A stretch of 48,707 nucleotides of DNA from NCBI GenBank assembly GCA_003558125.1, contig PWMQ01000099.1:1-48707 (forward strand), read 5' to 3'. The notes under the pieces are model-generated. The model was not told the origin of the DNA. It did no database searches and saw only the letters and a list, made by a program, of their open reading frames with translations. Positions 24,587-33,844 of this stretch are shown here, one piece after another; the stretch's first letter is position 1; every line of letters starts with the position of its first letter. Source of the DNA: Natronospira sp. Lineage in GTDB: Bacteria; Pseudomonadota; Gammaproteobacteria; Natronospirales; Natronospiraceae. The translations under genes were made by a program, and so were the position numbers.

Positions 24587-26089
24587 TTATTCGCCCTGGC
24601 CGAGGCTGAAGCCGAGTTCGCCGTCGAAGGTGTAGAGCTGCTCGGTCTTGATGAAGTCCAGGCCGGCCTGGTTGATGCGGTTAAGGAGTTCGATGACGTC
24701 TGCATTGGCGGCCTGCTGACCGTCGGGGGCGCGGAAGCGGCAGCGCCAGTGGTCGGTGCAGCAGGTCTCCGGCAGACCTTCGGGCCAGACCTTCACGCCA
24801 CGGTTGGTTACCAGGCGCAGATCGAAGGGACAGCCCTCGGTCAATGAAGCCAGACGGTCGCCCAGGGCCTTGGGGTCGCGGTCGTTTTCATCGTAATCCA
24901 GGAACACATCCACCCCCACCAGGGCCTTTTCCGGCTTGTCGGTCACCGCCTTCCAGGCGCCGTCAAAGGCGGGCAGTTCGGCAGCGGGCGGTGCGGCGAT
25001 GGCCTCGGGCTTGCGGCCGAGGTTTTCACAGATGCGCTCGGCGAAGGCCTGGGTGCCGACCTTCTCCCGACTCTTGCCTTCCTTGTAGAGGTCACCGGTG
25101 TGCACGCCTTCTTCCAGGGTCACCATCCAGGCGTCCTGAATCTGGGCGGCAGTCTGGGCATCACCCAGGTAGCGCAGCATCTCGCAGGCAGCCAGCAGCA
25201 TGCCCGAGGGGTTGGCCATGTCCTTGCCGGCGATGTCCGGCGCGGAGCCGTGGACAGCCTCGAACATGGCGCAGCCTTCGCCGATGTTGGCAGAACCGCC
25301 CAGGCCCACGGAACCGGTGATCTGTGCGGCCACATCGGAGAGCACATCGCCATAGAGGTTGGGGGCGAGAATCACATCGAAGCGGCCCGGCTGATCGGCC
25401 AGCAGCGCCGTGCCAATGTCGATGATGCAGTGCTCGGCCTCGATGTCCGGGTACTCGGCCGCCACCTCTTTGAAGACCCGATGGAAGAGCCCATCGGTGA
25501 TCTTCATGATGTTGTCCTTGCTCATGCAGGTCACCGTCTTGCGACCCTGGGCACGGGCCAGTTCGAAGGCGTAGCGGGCAATCCGTTCACAGGCAGGTCG
25601 CGAGATCAGCTTCAGGCACTGGGTCACCTCGGTGGTCTGGCGGTGTTCAATGCCGGCATAGGTGTCTTCCTCGTTCTCGCGCACGATGATCAGATCCATA
25701 TCCGGGTGGCGAGTGGGCAGGACCGGATCCCAGGCGCGGCAGGGGCGAACATTGGCGAACAGGCCCAGTGACTTGCGGAGGGTGACGTTCAGGCTCTTGT
25801 AGCCACCGCCCTGAGGGGTGGTAATGGGCCCCTTGAGCAACACGCGATGCTGACGGATGGTTTCCCAGGCGGATTCGGGAATGCCGGAACTCACCCCGTC
25901 CAGGTAGCAGGCCTCGCCCACGGTGACCGGTTCGAATTTCACGGCCGCGCCGGCGGCCTCCAGTACCTTGACCACTGCCTGGGTGATCTCCGGGCCAATA
26001 CCATCGCCCTCGGCAAGGGCAACCGTGGTGGCTTGAGCCGCCGGGCGGGCGGCGCCGAATTCGTCTGTCTTGGGGGCTACGCTGGACAT
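24587..26089 (-). CDS. NAD-type isocitrate dehydrogenase, long form
   Basis: 500-aa enzyme of the isocitrate/isopropylmalate dehydrogenase superfamily. It holds GDGIGPEITQAVVKVL, the substrate loop SLNVTLRKSLGLFANVRPCRAW (with a Ser and Asn as in isocitrate enzymes), RENEEDTYAGIEH, and the metal-binding NLYGDVLSDVAAQITGSVG. In the cofactor site HGSAPDIAGKDMANP, Asp-Ile occupies the place where NADP enzymes have Lys-Tyr, which indicates NAD. A C-terminal extension of about 150 residues matches the long form known from Thermus. An upstream in-frame ATG at 26101 lies inside the GGAGAG ribosome site, so 26089 is preferred. It is divergent from a LysR-type gene. Confidence 0.88.
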   Translation of the reverse strand: MSSVAPKTDEFGAARPAAQATTVALAEGDGIGPEITQAVVKVLEAAGAAVKFEPVTVGEACYLDGVSSGIPESAWETIRQHRVLLKGPITTPQGGGYKSLNVTLRKSLGLFANVRPCRAWDPVLPTRHPDMDLIIVRENEEDTYAGIEHRQTTEVTQCLKLISRPACERIARYAFELARAQGRKTVTCMSKDNIMKITDGLFHRVFKEVAAEYPDIEAEHCIIDIGTALLADQPGRFDVILAPNLYGDVLSDVAAQITGSVGLGGSANIGEGCAMFEAVHGSAPDIAGKDMANPSGMLLAACEMLRYLGDAQTAAQIQDAWMVTLEEGVHTGDLYKEGKSREKVGTQAFAERICENLGRKPEAIAAPPAAELPAFDGAWKAVTDKPEKALVGVDVFLDYDENDRDPKALGDRLASLTEGCPFDLRLVTNRGVKVWPEGLPETCCTDHWRCRFRAPDGQQAANADVIELLNRINQAGLDFIKTEQLYTFDGELGFSLGQGE

Positions 26090-26179
26090 GATGCTCTCCA
26101 TACTCAGTCGGTTCTCGGGCGCGCGCGCAGTTTAATTCTCGCAACAAATAGAATAAAGTTAATTTTTCTTGATCAATGA

Positions 26180-26195
26180 TTAGAGTTTTATCTAA
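26180..26195. promoter_or_regulatory. Candidate LysR-type operator
   Basis: TTAGA-N6-TCTAA is an interrupted palindrome inside an AT-rich 60-bp stretch (about 26135-26200) that contrasts with the GC-rich surroundings. It lies between the divergent LysR-type and isocitrate dehydrogenase genes, where autoregulating LysR proteins usually bind. The classical T-N11-A spacing is not exact. Confidence 0.4.
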
Positions 26196-26204
26196 GCTTT
26201 GTCC

Positions 26205-27155
26205 ATGAATCTCACCCTGCACCAACTGCGTATTTTCCGCACCGTGGCCGAGACCGGCTCCATCACGCGGGCCGCCAAGCAGTTGCACCTGACGCCCCCG
26301 ACCCTGTCGATCCAGCTCCGGCAACTCAGCGAGGCCGCCGGCCTGCCCCTCCACGAGGTGGTGGGCCGCCGCCTGCGCCTGACCGAGGCCGGCCACGACA
26401 TGCTGGAGGCCGCCCGGGAGGTCCACGCCCCGCTGCGCCGCCTGGAGCAGCAACTGGCGGCCCGCAAGGGCATCCGGCGCGGGCGCCTGAAGATTGCCGC
26501 GGTCTCCACCGGGGAGTACTTCATGCCGCGGGTACTGGGGGAATTCCGACGCCAGCACCCGGGGATCGAGGCCAGCCTCCGCATCCTGCCCCGCTCGGCC
26601 CTGATCGAACGCCTCAACGAGGGCCTGGATGACTGGTACCTGATGACCCGTCCGCCGGCCGACCGCCAACTCTCCTGCGAGCAGGTGGGCATCAACCCCC
26701 TGGTGATGATCGCCGCTCCCGATCACCCCTGGACCCAGGCCCCCACCATCAGCTTTGATCTCATCGCCGGTACCGGCTTCGTGGTGCGGGAGCCAGGCTC
26801 TGGTACCCGTCTGTGGACCGAGGAGTGGCTGCGCCGCTTCGGCGCCGAGCTCAAGCCGGAACTACAGCTGGGCAGTAACGAGGCCATCAAGCAGGCGGTT
26901 CGGGGTGGTCACGGCCTGGCGGTCATCTCACTGCACGCCGTGCGCCTGGAGTTGGCGGCCGGGGAACTGGTGATGCTTGATGTGCCCTACTTCCCTGCCC
27001 CCGTTTACTGGCACCTGGTTCAGAAACCAGGCCGCCGCCTGACCCCTGCCGCGGAGGCCTTTCGGGACCACCTGCTGGCGGAGATGCCAGCCCTCGACCA
27101 GCAATTGATCGCACGCCTTGCCGCCGACGGCCAGCCCTGGCCGGCCGAGGAGTAA
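26205..27155 (+). CDS. LysR-family transcriptional regulator
   Basis: 316-aa regulator. The N-terminal winged helix-turn-helix is clear (LTLHQLRIFRTVAETGSITRAAKQLHLTPPTLSIQLRQLSE), followed by the linker helix and a type 2 periplasmic-binding-like effector domain (GRLKIAAVSTGEYFMPRVL, NPLVMIAAPDHPW, GSNEAIKQAVRGGHGLAVIS). It resembles the CbbR branch of the family. A TTG at 26199 lies two codons earlier. ATG 26205 fits the usual N-terminus, but no good ribosome site is visible for either. Divergent placement suggests it controls the isocitrate dehydrogenase gene and thus TCA or acetate metabolism (inference). Confidence 0.9.
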   Translation: MNLTLHQLRIFRTVAETGSITRAAKQLHLTPPTLSIQLRQLSEAAGLPLHEVVGRRLRLTEAGHDMLEAAREVHAPLRRLEQQLAARKGIRRGRLKIAAVSTGEYFMPRVLGEFRRQHPGIEASLRILPRSALIERLNEGLDDWYLMTRPPADRQLSCEQVGINPLVMIAAPDHPWTQAPTISFDLIAGTGFVVREPGSGTRLWTEEWLRRFGAELKPELQLGSNEAIKQAVRGGHGLAVISLHAVRLELAAGELVMLDVPYFPAPVYWHLVQKPGRRLTPAAEAFRDHLLAEMPALDQQLIARLAADGQPWPAEE

Positions 27156-27278
27156 TCCAGGCGGACACGGTCTGTCCGTCCTTTCCTACAGCGGATAGCG
27201 CTTTGCAGCAATGGTTGCCCCGCCGCGATTCATTAGGCTGATAAACAGAGACAGCCGATTAGCGGGAGGAGAAAAACC

Positions 27279-27671
27279 ATGACCACGATTGACTGCCCGG
27301 AAGACCTGCATAGCCTGATCGGCCGATTCCTGGCCGACAACAGCCGTTACCTGGAATTGAGCAAGAACGGCCCGCGCTTTCAGCTGCGCGCCCTGATCCA
27401 CAATCAGTGGAAGGTGGTTTCCATCGAAAGCGACGAGGCCAACCGAATCTGGCAATGGGCCACCGGCCGGATCACCACTCGCATCAACAGCATTGGCCAA
27501 CAGACACCCAGCAAGCTGCCGGCGGTGATGAACATCGTCACCCGCTTTGGCAAGGAAAAATCCCGGAACCAGGACATCAGCCGTCTGCGCCTGCGCTGGC
27601 GAGCCCGCCCCATGGAACGGGAGCAGAACAGTGGCACGCTGACCATGCAGATCACTGAGCTGGCCGCCTGA
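27279..27671 (+). CDS. Conserved-looking hypothetical protein
   Basis: 130-aa soluble protein without signal peptide or membrane helix. It is rich in Arg and Gln, with an isolated Cys at residue 6. The body reads like a small alpha/beta protein (RFQLRALIHNQWKVVSIES, ISRLRLRWRARPMEREQNS). GGAGGAG before ATG 27279 and the even codon use support a real gene. I do not recognise a family. It is 123 bases after the LysR gene in the same direction and convergent with the next three genes. Confidence 0.65.
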   Translation: MTTIDCPEDLHSLIGRFLADNSRYLELSKNGPRFQLRALIHNQWKVVSIESDEANRIWQWATGRITTRINSIGQQTPSKLPAVMNIVTRFGKEKSRNQDISRLRLRWRARPMEREQNSGTLTMQITELAA

Positions 27672-27687
27672 GCCTGGGCTGGGCCGC

Positions 27688-28002
27688 CTATGAAGGCTCA
27701 GTCCTGGGAGCAGCACCCAGGGGTGGCAGTGCGCGACGCAGGCGCCAATCCACCCAGGTGAAGGCGAATGGCACGGCGCCCAGGAACAGGAGCAGCAGCC
27801 ATTGGAGGATGGACCACGATTGGCGGTGGCTCACCACCAATGCCACGGCACCATAGAAGAGATACAAGATGCCATGAATCCAGCCGGCATAGGTGACGGC
27901 GAGCGGCATGTCCGCGTAGGTCCTTAAAGGCATGGCCACGAACAGGAGCGTCAGCAAAGACAGCCCCTCGATCATGCTAACCAGGCGAAAGAAACGAATC
28001 AC
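27688..28002 (-). CDS. DUF3817 family membrane protein
   Basis: 104-aa membrane protein with three predicted helices. The N-terminus FFRLVSMIEGLSLLTLLFVAMP and the middle VTYAGWIHGILYLFYG match the DUF3817 pattern found in many bacteria, sometimes at the end of larger transporters. Function is unknown. The start is GTG at 28002, with AAAGGAG six bases before it. It is the last of three small minus-strand membrane-protein genes with short gaps, probably one operon. Confidence 0.82.
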   Translation of the reverse strand: MIRFFRLVSMIEGLSLLTLLFVAMPLRTYADMPLAVTYAGWIHGILYLFYGAVALVVSHRQSWSILQWLLLLFLGAVPFAFTWVDWRLRRALPPLGAAPRTEPS

Positions 28003-28032
28003 TGCTTACTCCTTTCAAGCAAACGAGCATGA

Positions 28033-28269
28033 TCACCAGAAGGCAATGATCATCAGGGCAATCATGAGCACACTCAATATCAGAAACACCCGACCGATTC
28101 TTGCATTGGTGATGTGCTTCTCTTCGTAGCGCTGCTTGAGCGCCGCCAGCCCGGCCTCATCCAGGCCGTGGCAGTGCTGACATTGGGATTTCTTCTTGGG
28201 TGTTTGCAGGCCACAGCGATCACAGCGCCACACCCGGCGAATCAGGGCCTTGGAAGCACGTCCCAGCAA
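28033..28269 (-). CDS. Small zinc-ribbon membrane protein
   Basis: 78-aa protein with two CxxC pairs (CDRCG, CQHC) near residues 16-33 forming a probable zinc ribbon, then a charged helix and a C-terminal membrane helix (VFLILSVLMIALMIIAF). The only start candidate is TTG 28269, which has GGGAGA upstream. Zinc-ribbon tail-anchored proteins of this size are common in proteobacteria and usually have no assigned function. It lies between two other small membrane-protein genes on the same strand. Confidence 0.72.
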   Translation of the reverse strand: MLGRASKALIRRVWRCDRCGLQTPKKKSQCQHCHGLDEAGLAALKQRYEEKHITNARIGRVFLILSVLMIALMIIAFW

Positions 28270-28298
28270 GTGCAGTCTCCCGTCAAATACGTCTCTGG

Positions 28299-28766
28299 CT
28301 AGTCTTCACGCTTGTCTTTCCAGCCCATTCGTTCACGCTCGGCCTGCAGCCAGGGCGCTTCGTAGTCGGGCGCCTGCTTCTCCACACCCTGAGCCTTGAG
28401 CCGATTGGCCACCGCATCAACAATAGTCGCGCATAGCGATGCGGCCAGCATGAAATGGGCCTCACGGTAGCCGGATTCGTATTCCCACCCCAGCAAGGGC
28501 GTCAGGACCGGTATCCAGGCCTCATTGATGACCATCACGGCAATGGCGCCACCCATTGTCGCACTGGCCATAATGATCAACGAAGGCACGGTGTAGATAG
28601 GCAACCGCTCAAAGCTATGATACAGCGCCGGCGCACTCCAAAAGGCAACAACAATCAAACCCAGCCACAGCAGCAGATCCAGTAAAAGCTTTACCAGCAC
28701 AAGCAGCCCTTTCCTTTGAGCCAGAAACGCCAAGAATTCTATCAAAGGCCCGAGCACCGTCACCAC
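28299..28766 (-). CDS. Membrane protein of unknown function
   Basis: 155-aa protein with about three membrane helices (residues 8-48 and 58-82, plus a weaker one near 103-120) and a charged cytoplasmic tail ending WKDKRED. No known family is recognised. The start is uncertain: GTG 28766 is the longest form, but no good ribosome site is seen, and other GTG or TTG codons follow closely. It appears to be the first gene of a three-gene set with the zinc-ribbon and DUF3817 proteins. Confidence 0.6.
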   Translation of the reverse strand: MVTVLGPLIEFLAFLAQRKGLLVLVKLLLDLLLWLGLIVVAFWSAPALYHSFERLPIYTVPSLIIMASATMGGAIAVMVINEAWIPVLTPLLGWEYESGYREAHFMLAASLCATIVDAVANRLKAQGVEKQAPDYEAPWLQAERERMGWKDKRED

Positions 28767-28861
28767 GACATCACACTACACGCTTTCAGTTGGAATTGTT
28801 GCCCCAGATCGGCTCGGCTATGATCAAAAGCGGTTCCACGCACAATAAAGGAAAACCGCCG

Positions 28862-29914
28862 ATGACCATCCACGCGCCGGAGGCTTCCGGTTGGCATGCC
28901 CTGCGGGGCCCCGGCCTGTCCTTGATCTGCCTGTCCATTCTGGCGGCTCTGCTCAGTGGCTGCGCCGGCATTGCAGCGCGGGAGATTGGCGAAGCCCCGG
29001 GGCCCGATTCAGGCATGTTCAATCTCGGCTACCAGGCCACTTCCCAGCTGGGTGGCGAGAGCGTGGAATGGACAGCCGGGGACGGCAGTGAACACTGGGC
29101 GGTCCGCTTCCGTGCCGGCGGGCTGGACGCCGATTACGATCTCAGCACCGACGGCGACAACGGCCGATTCCGGATCAATTTCCGGGTCAACACGAACCCG
29201 CAAGCGGAAACACACCGGGGCACCGTGATTCTGCTCCATTCCTGGCGCCAATCCCATGAAGTCATGGTCCCCTGGGCATCTCAGCTCAGTGCAGCGGGCT
29301 TCGAGACGTTGATTCCGGATCTGCGCGGCCATGGCCAGTCGGGTGGGAGTCAGGTCGGCTTCGGCGTGCTGGAGGCGGGCGACGTGGAGCGGCTCATCGA
29401 CCACCTGGAAACCGGGGAAGCGATCAGCAAGCCGCTGTATCTCATGGGCGCATCCCTGGGTGCGAGTACCGCCCTGCGCGCCGCCGACGACCCCCGCGTC
29501 AGCGCGGTCGTGGCCATTGCCCCCTTCAATGACCCGGGCGGTGCGGTGGTGGAAGTGGCCAGAGAGATTGCCCCCTGGCGCAGTCGCCTGGTGGGCCAGA
29601 GGAATCTGCTTCGAGGTTTCGAAAGGGCCATGATCGATGCCGGACTGAGTCTGGAACTGGCGGACACGGCAGAAGCGATCAGGGGCCTGAATACCCCCGC
29701 ACTGCTCATCCACGGCGAGGATGATCAACATGTCTCGGTGTCACACAGCCGTGAGTTGGCTGAGGTGCTGGACTGCGGGCAGCTCCTGATTCTGCCCGAC
29801 ACCGGTGGTCATATCGCCAGCCATGTGCGCCTGGACTGGCTGGATGACTGGGTCCTGCCTTTCCTGGAGTGGTCTGAGCAATCCGGGCCGGACTGCCGGG
29901 TGCCCAAAGGATAA
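28862..29914 (+). CDS. Alpha/beta hydrolase lipoprotein
   Basis: 350-aa lipoprotein (lipobox LLSGC, Cys34) with an alpha/beta-hydrolase fold. Visible elements are the oxyanion-side LLHSWRQSHEVM, the strand IPDLRGHGQSGGS, the nucleophile elbow GASLGAS (Ser198), the acid region HGEDDQH (Asp287/288) and His317 in TGGHIAS. It should hydrolyse an ester or amide at the cell surface or in the periplasm. The open frame starts at 28790, but AAAGGAAAA before ATG 28862 and the position of the signal peptide favour the later start. A lid domain is not obvious. Substrate unknown. Confidence 0.85.
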   Translation: MTIHAPEASGWHALRGPGLSLICLSILAALLSGCAGIAAREIGEAPGPDSGMFNLGYQATSQLGGESVEWTAGDGSEHWAVRFRAGGLDADYDLSTDGDNGRFRINFRVNTNPQAETHRGTVILLHSWRQSHEVMVPWASQLSAAGFETLIPDLRGHGQSGGSQVGFGVLEAGDVERLIDHLETGEAISKPLYLMGASLGASTALRAADDPRVSAVVAIAPFNDPGGAVVEVAREIAPWRSRLVGQRNLLRGFERAMIDAGLSLELADTAEAIRGLNTPALLIHGEDDQHVSVSHSRELAEVLDCGQLLILPDTGGHIASHVRLDWLDDWVLPFLEWSEQSGPDCRVPKG

Positions 29915-29919
29915 AGTCG

Positions 29920-29948
29920 AGGCGGCGGCATGAATCATGCCGCCGCCT
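29920..29948 (+). terminator. Hairpin between convergent genes
   Basis: AGGCGGCGGCATG pairs exactly with CATGCCGCCGCCT around a three-base loop. It has no T run. It lies right after the hydrolase stop and 31 bases before the peptidase gene end. Confidence 0.6.
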
Positions 29949-29978
29949 GAGCTGATTCGACAGGATGCTGCGAGCTCC

Positions 29979-31490
29979 TCAGTCGTAGCGGGCAGGCTGC
30001 CCCTCCGCCGGGATGGCATCCAGGATGAAATCCCGCAAGTCCTCATTGGACAGGCGCAGATCCTCATACCGCAGATACATCATGTGACCACTACGATAGC
30101 CCTTGAAGCTCAAGCGGTCCCGCATCTTCCCACTGGGATCCAACTGCCACATGCTGTACTTGGCATCAAAGTAGTTGGTGGCACCGTCATAATAGCCGGC
30201 CTGGAAGAGCACATTGAGATAGGGATTCTGGGCCATGGCCTGGCGCAGGTTTTCCCCGGTCTGATTGTTCTGGCGGTCCCAGGGGTGCACCGGCCCGAAC
30301 ATGTTGTATTTGATGTCCGTCTCGTACTCCAGCTCGCTGCGAATATAGTGATTGATCGCCGGGGTAAAGGCATGCAGCCAGGCGGTCAGCTCGGCCCAGT
30401 AATCGGGCCGTTCACCCACATCCTTGCGGTCGATGCCCAGATAGCGGGAGTCGAGCCGGCCAACGGTGCGACCGCGATCCCGCAGCAAGTCCTTCCAGAA
30501 GAAGGCCAGGTCAATATCCAGGTTGCTGCCGAGCACGCTGTCCAGCGACAGCCCGGAATAGCGAGCTACTTGTTCGCCGATCTGCTGGCGTTCTTCCTCA
30601 TTCAGAAATGCCCCTCGGGCCAATGCGGGCAGGTACTCTTCCAGGGTGAATTCCTCCACCTTGGGCAAGAGCTCGTAGAGATCCAGGTCCTGGAGCTCAT
30701 CGTCCAGTGCATCGTGGTACCACGCCGTGGCGGCGAAGTAAGGCAGGCGATTAGCTGCCTTCACCGGCCCTTCCCGGTCAATGCCCATGTCGGTCGGCGA
30801 GACCAGAATGACACCGTTGAGATACATCCACTGGCTGTTCTGCAGCTCCAGAGCCAGACCGGCAACCCGCGTGGTGCCATAACTCTCGCCAATCAGGAAC
30901 TTGGGCGAATTCCATCGCTCATTGCGAGTGACGAAGGTATTGATCCACTCGGCAAGATATTCAATATCCTGCTCGACACCGAAAAAGCGCTCCTGCTGCT
31001 CCTCCTGGCTGATCTTTTCACCATCCTCGTCCGGCACTACCCGCGAATACCCGGTATTGACCGGATTGACGAACACGATGTCGGCAACGTCCAGGACCGA
31101 GTAGGGGTTGTCTTTGACCCCGTAGGGCTGCACTGGATAGCCTTCGTCATCGATCTCCAGCACTCGGGGCCCGGTATAGGCAACATGCATCCAGACCGAG
31201 GCCGAGCCCGGCCCACCATTGAAGGAAATCACCAATGGGCGCTGGTCCCGGTCGCGAACATCGGTACGCTGGTAATAGGTGTAGAACAAGGTAGCGATGG
31301 ATTTGCCATCGTCGTCCCAGACCGGCTGGGTGCCGGTGGTCGCGGAATATCGGACCCGCTCACCCTGAATTCGGGTAGCGTGCTCGGTCACCACCGCATC
31401 ATCGATCGGAATGCTGCGTTCGCTGGCCATTGCGGTGACTGCCAGCGAGCCGAGCAACATCCCAACAATAAGCTTTTGAATTCCTTGCAT
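29979..31490 (-). CDS. S10 family serine carboxypeptidase
   Basis: 503-aa secreted peptidase. A signal peptide (MQGIQKLIVGMLLGSLAVTAMA) is followed by the oxyanion loop VISFNGGPGSASVW, the nucleophile motif FLIGESYGTTR (Ser203) and the C-terminal FQAGYYDGATNYFD and YRSGHMMYLRYEDL, which provide the acid and the His. It should remove C-terminal residues from peptides in the periplasm or outside, as expected in a proteolytic organism. The open frame continues upstream to 31589, but GGAGGGAAGCTA directly before ATG 31490 fixes the start. Peptidases of this subgroup are frequent in Xanthomonadales and relatives. Confidence 0.93.
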   Translation of the reverse strand: MQGIQKLIVGMLLGSLAVTAMASERSIPIDDAVVTEHATRIQGERVRYSATTGTQPVWDDDGKSIATLFYTYYQRTDVRDRDQRPLVISFNGGPGSASVWMHVAYTGPRVLEIDDEGYPVQPYGVKDNPYSVLDVADIVFVNPVNTGYSRVVPDEDGEKISQEEQQERFFGVEQDIEYLAEWINTFVTRNERWNSPKFLIGESYGTTRVAGLALELQNSQWMYLNGVILVSPTDMGIDREGPVKAANRLPYFAATAWYHDALDDELQDLDLYELLPKVEEFTLEEYLPALARGAFLNEEERQQIGEQVARYSGLSLDSVLGSNLDIDLAFFWKDLLRDRGRTVGRLDSRYLGIDRKDVGERPDYWAELTAWLHAFTPAINHYIRSELEYETDIKYNMFGPVHPWDRQNNQTGENLRQAMAQNPYLNVLFQAGYYDGATNYFDAKYSMWQLDPSGKMRDRLSFKGYRSGHMMYLRYEDLRLSNEDLRDFILDAIPAEGQPARYD

Positions 31491-31866
31491 TAGCTTCCCT
31501 CCAGAGAGATCAAGCAAGAATAATCTGACGGCCAGATACTCCAATCCGAGACCGAGGCTACCCGCAAGAGTTCCCCTTGGACGAGGCAATTGGCTTCCGA
31601 CTCACAAGGTGGGGCAACAGACAAGTTAGCAGAAAACAACTATCGCCATCATGCTTGCACCACCGAGAAAAAGTGCGCTACCGGGGTGAGCACAGGAACA
31701 TTGCCCTAGCCATAGGCCAGCTAGAGACTCGGGATAAAGATTCGTACAGGCTCCAAAAATTCTGTCAGGGTCGTAAGGGTATCAAAGGTGACCAAGGTGC
31801 CATGAGACCGCCTGGAGGCCGAGATAACTGAGGTGCCCAAGCCCAAGTGCATGGTGCAAGGGGGCG
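31491..31866. other. Intergenic region, no gene seen
   Basis: Between the peptidase start and the end of the ABC ATPase gene. An 84-codon open frame at 31577-31831 (+) has no ribosome site and unnatural composition, so I do not call it. The stretch is less GC-rich near 31680-31780 and presumably contains the peptidase promoter. No repeat or hairpin stands out. Confidence 0.5.
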
Positions 31867-32592
31867 CTAGGAAGGGACGCCTATCCCGGATCTGTCATCA
31901 AGGATTCTACCGTCCACCAGTTCGATGACCCGGTCGCATTTCTCGGCAAGCTCAAGATCATGGGTGACGATGATGAAAGCGCAGCCGAATTCCCGATTGA
32001 AGCGGCGTAGCAAGTCAAATACCTGCTCGGAGCTCTCGGTGTCCAGATTCCCGGTCGGCTCGTCGGCCAGCACCAGGGGCGGGCGATTGATCAATGCCCG
32101 GCAGATGGCCACTCTTTGTTGTTGTCCGCCAGAGAGGGCCTTGGGTTTGCGCTCGCCGTAATCGTCCAGGCCCACCGACGCCAGCAACGCCTGGGCATGG
32201 GCCTCGATATCCGGGTCGCGTCGCCCCATGGCGGCCCAACAAGGCATCTGGATATTGTCCAGGGCCGTAAAGGCGGTGAGCAGATGATGAAACTGAAACA
32301 CGAAACCCAGGCGCTCACCGCGCAATCGGGATAGTTCACCGTCCGACAGCCCCCGAGTGGAGCGCCCGGCAATGAATACCTCGCCGTCACTGGGCTGATC
32401 GAGGAGACCCAGTATGTTGAGCAAGGTACTCTTGCCGGAGCCGGAGGGTCCCACCATGGCCAGGAATTCTCCGGGGCCCACGCTGAGATCAATGCCATGG
32501 AGCACTTCCTGCTCGCTGGGCAGGCCGATGTTGTAGCGCTTTTTCACATTCTTCAGCCGCAGGACCGGGCTGTCGGCAGCAGGCGCTGTCAT
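31867..32592 (-). CDS. ABC transporter ATPase, LolD/MacB type
   Basis: 241-aa ATPase with Walker [10 protein letters not shown], signature [15 protein letters not shown], Walker [13 protein letters not shown] and the switch His in [10 protein letters not shown]. It follows the permease gene, and its potential first ATG (32610) overlaps the permease stop. ATG 32592 has AAGGAG at ideal spacing and is preferred. Together with the permease and membrane-fusion genes it forms a three-gene exporter of the MacAB/DevBCA type, which moves lipids, peptides or drugs outward. The substrate is unknown. Confidence 0.93.
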   Translation of the reverse strand: MTAPAADSPVLRLKNVKKRYNIGLPSEQEVLHGIDLSVGPGEFLAMVGPSGSGKSTLLNILGLLDQPSDGEVFIAGRSTRGLSDGELSRLRGERLGFVFQFHHLLTAFTALDNIQMPCWAAMGRRDPDIEAHAQALLASVGLDDYGERKPKALSGGQQQRVAICRALINRPPLVLADEPTGNLDTESSEQVFDLLRRFNREFGCAFIIVTHDLELAEKCDRVIELVDGRILDDRSGIGVPS

Positions 32593-32602
32593 CCCTAGCT
32601 CC

Positions 32603-33844
32603 TTATTCATCTCGAATCGCCGCTACCGGGTCCATCTTCGCGGCACGGCGGGCCGGGAAGTAGGCCGCCAGAATACCCGTAACCGTGGCCAGCAACATGG
32701 CGCCCATCACCAGGCCGGCGCCTGCGGTCACATCGAACAGGGCCTCACGGTCGGGCCGGGCGCCCAGGGCGGTGAACAAGCTGACCATGCCCAGACCACC
32801 CAGGGAACCCAGAAAGGAGCCCAGCAGGCCAACAATCCCGCCCTGGATCAGGAACACCGTCATGACCTGATTGGCGGTGGAGCCCGTGGCTCGCAGAATG
32901 CCAATCTCTCGCCGACGCTGAACCACGGAAACGGCCAGCACACTGGCAATCCCAAAGGCCACGGAAATACCCACAAATACCTGGATCAGATTGGTGGATT
33001 GGCTCTGGGACCTCAAGGCATTGAGCAACTGCTCATTGGTCTCCATCCAGCTTTCCGCGTTGACCCGAAAGCGCAGGCGGAGATCCTCGGCGAAGGACTC
33101 GGCCTGAAAGATCTCATCAATGGTGACATCAACACTGGTCACACCGCCGGGCAGGTTGAGCAGGGTCTGGACCGGGCGAATGGGCAGATAGACAAAACGC
33201 TCATCCAGATCCCGAACACCGAGACTGAAAACCCCCGCGATCTGAAAGTTGCCGGCCCGGGCATCGGTCCCTTCCAGCCGGATTCGATCCCCCACCTCCA
33301 CGCCCAGCTTGTCGGCCAGCACATTGCCGATGACCACTTCGTTGGCCGTGGGCCGAAACTCACCGGCGACCATGTCTTCCTGCACCGGTACGATCTGGGC
33401 GTAGCGTGCCGGATCGATGCCCAGCAAGGCCACGGATTCGAATGCCTGCCCACGGCGAGCAAAGGCAGGCCCGCTCACCACCGGCGACACGGCTGTGACT
33501 CGGGATTCGCCTTCCAGGGCCGCGACCAGGGCCTGCCAGTTCTGGACTGAGCGCAGGCGCTGGGCACGCTCATTGACCGCCTGAGCGGCGATATCCACCT
33601 CAGCCGGATCCCGCAATACGCGGACGGCCTCTTCCGGGGCCTGCAGTGAAACATGGGCCTGGGTGCCGAGAGTGCGTTCAATCAGATTGTCCTGCAGCCC
33701 GGAGATCAGGGCGAGCACGAAGACGATCACCGCCACCCCCAGGCCCACCCCGAGAATGATCAGCAAACTCTGAGCACGGCCCTCGCGCAGAAACTCCACC
33801 GCCAGCCGGCTTTCATACCAGAGTCGTAAATCCATCAGCTTCAC
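32603..33844 (-). CDS. ABC transporter permease, FtsX/LolC family
   Basis: 413-aa permease with one N-terminal helix (about 27-48), a large periplasmic MacB-like domain (50-280) and three C-terminal helices (about 289-405). The helix region [34 protein letters not shown] is the typical FtsX core. The GTG start at 33844 shares a GTGA overlap with the stop of the membrane-fusion gene, which indicates coupled translation. ATG 33835 is an alternative. It pairs with the ATPase downstream. Confidence 0.92.
   Translation of the reverse strand: MKLMDLRLWYESRLAVEFLREGRAQSLLIILGVGLGVAVIVFVLALISGLQDNLIERTLGTQAHVSLQAPEEAVRVLRDPAEVDIAAQAVNERAQRLRSVQNWQALVAALEGESRVTAVSPVVSGPAFARRGQAFESVALLGIDPARYAQIVPVQEDMVAGEFRPTANEVVIGNVLADKLGVEVGDRIRLEGTDARAGNFQIAGVFSLGVRDLDERFVYLPIRPVQTLLNLPGGVTSVDVTIDEIFQAESFAEDLRLRFRVNAESWMETNEQLLNALRSQSQSTNLIQVFVGISVAFGIASVLAVSVVQRRREIGILRATGSTANQVMTVFLIQGGIVGLLGSFLGSLGGLGMVSLFTALGARPDREALFDVTAGAGLVMGAMLLATVTGILAAYFPARRAAKMDPVAAIRDE

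Noticed and set aside
31577-31831. 84-codon open frame upstream of the S10 peptidase
   Set aside because: No ribosome site, low-complexity composition and no resemblance to a protein family.
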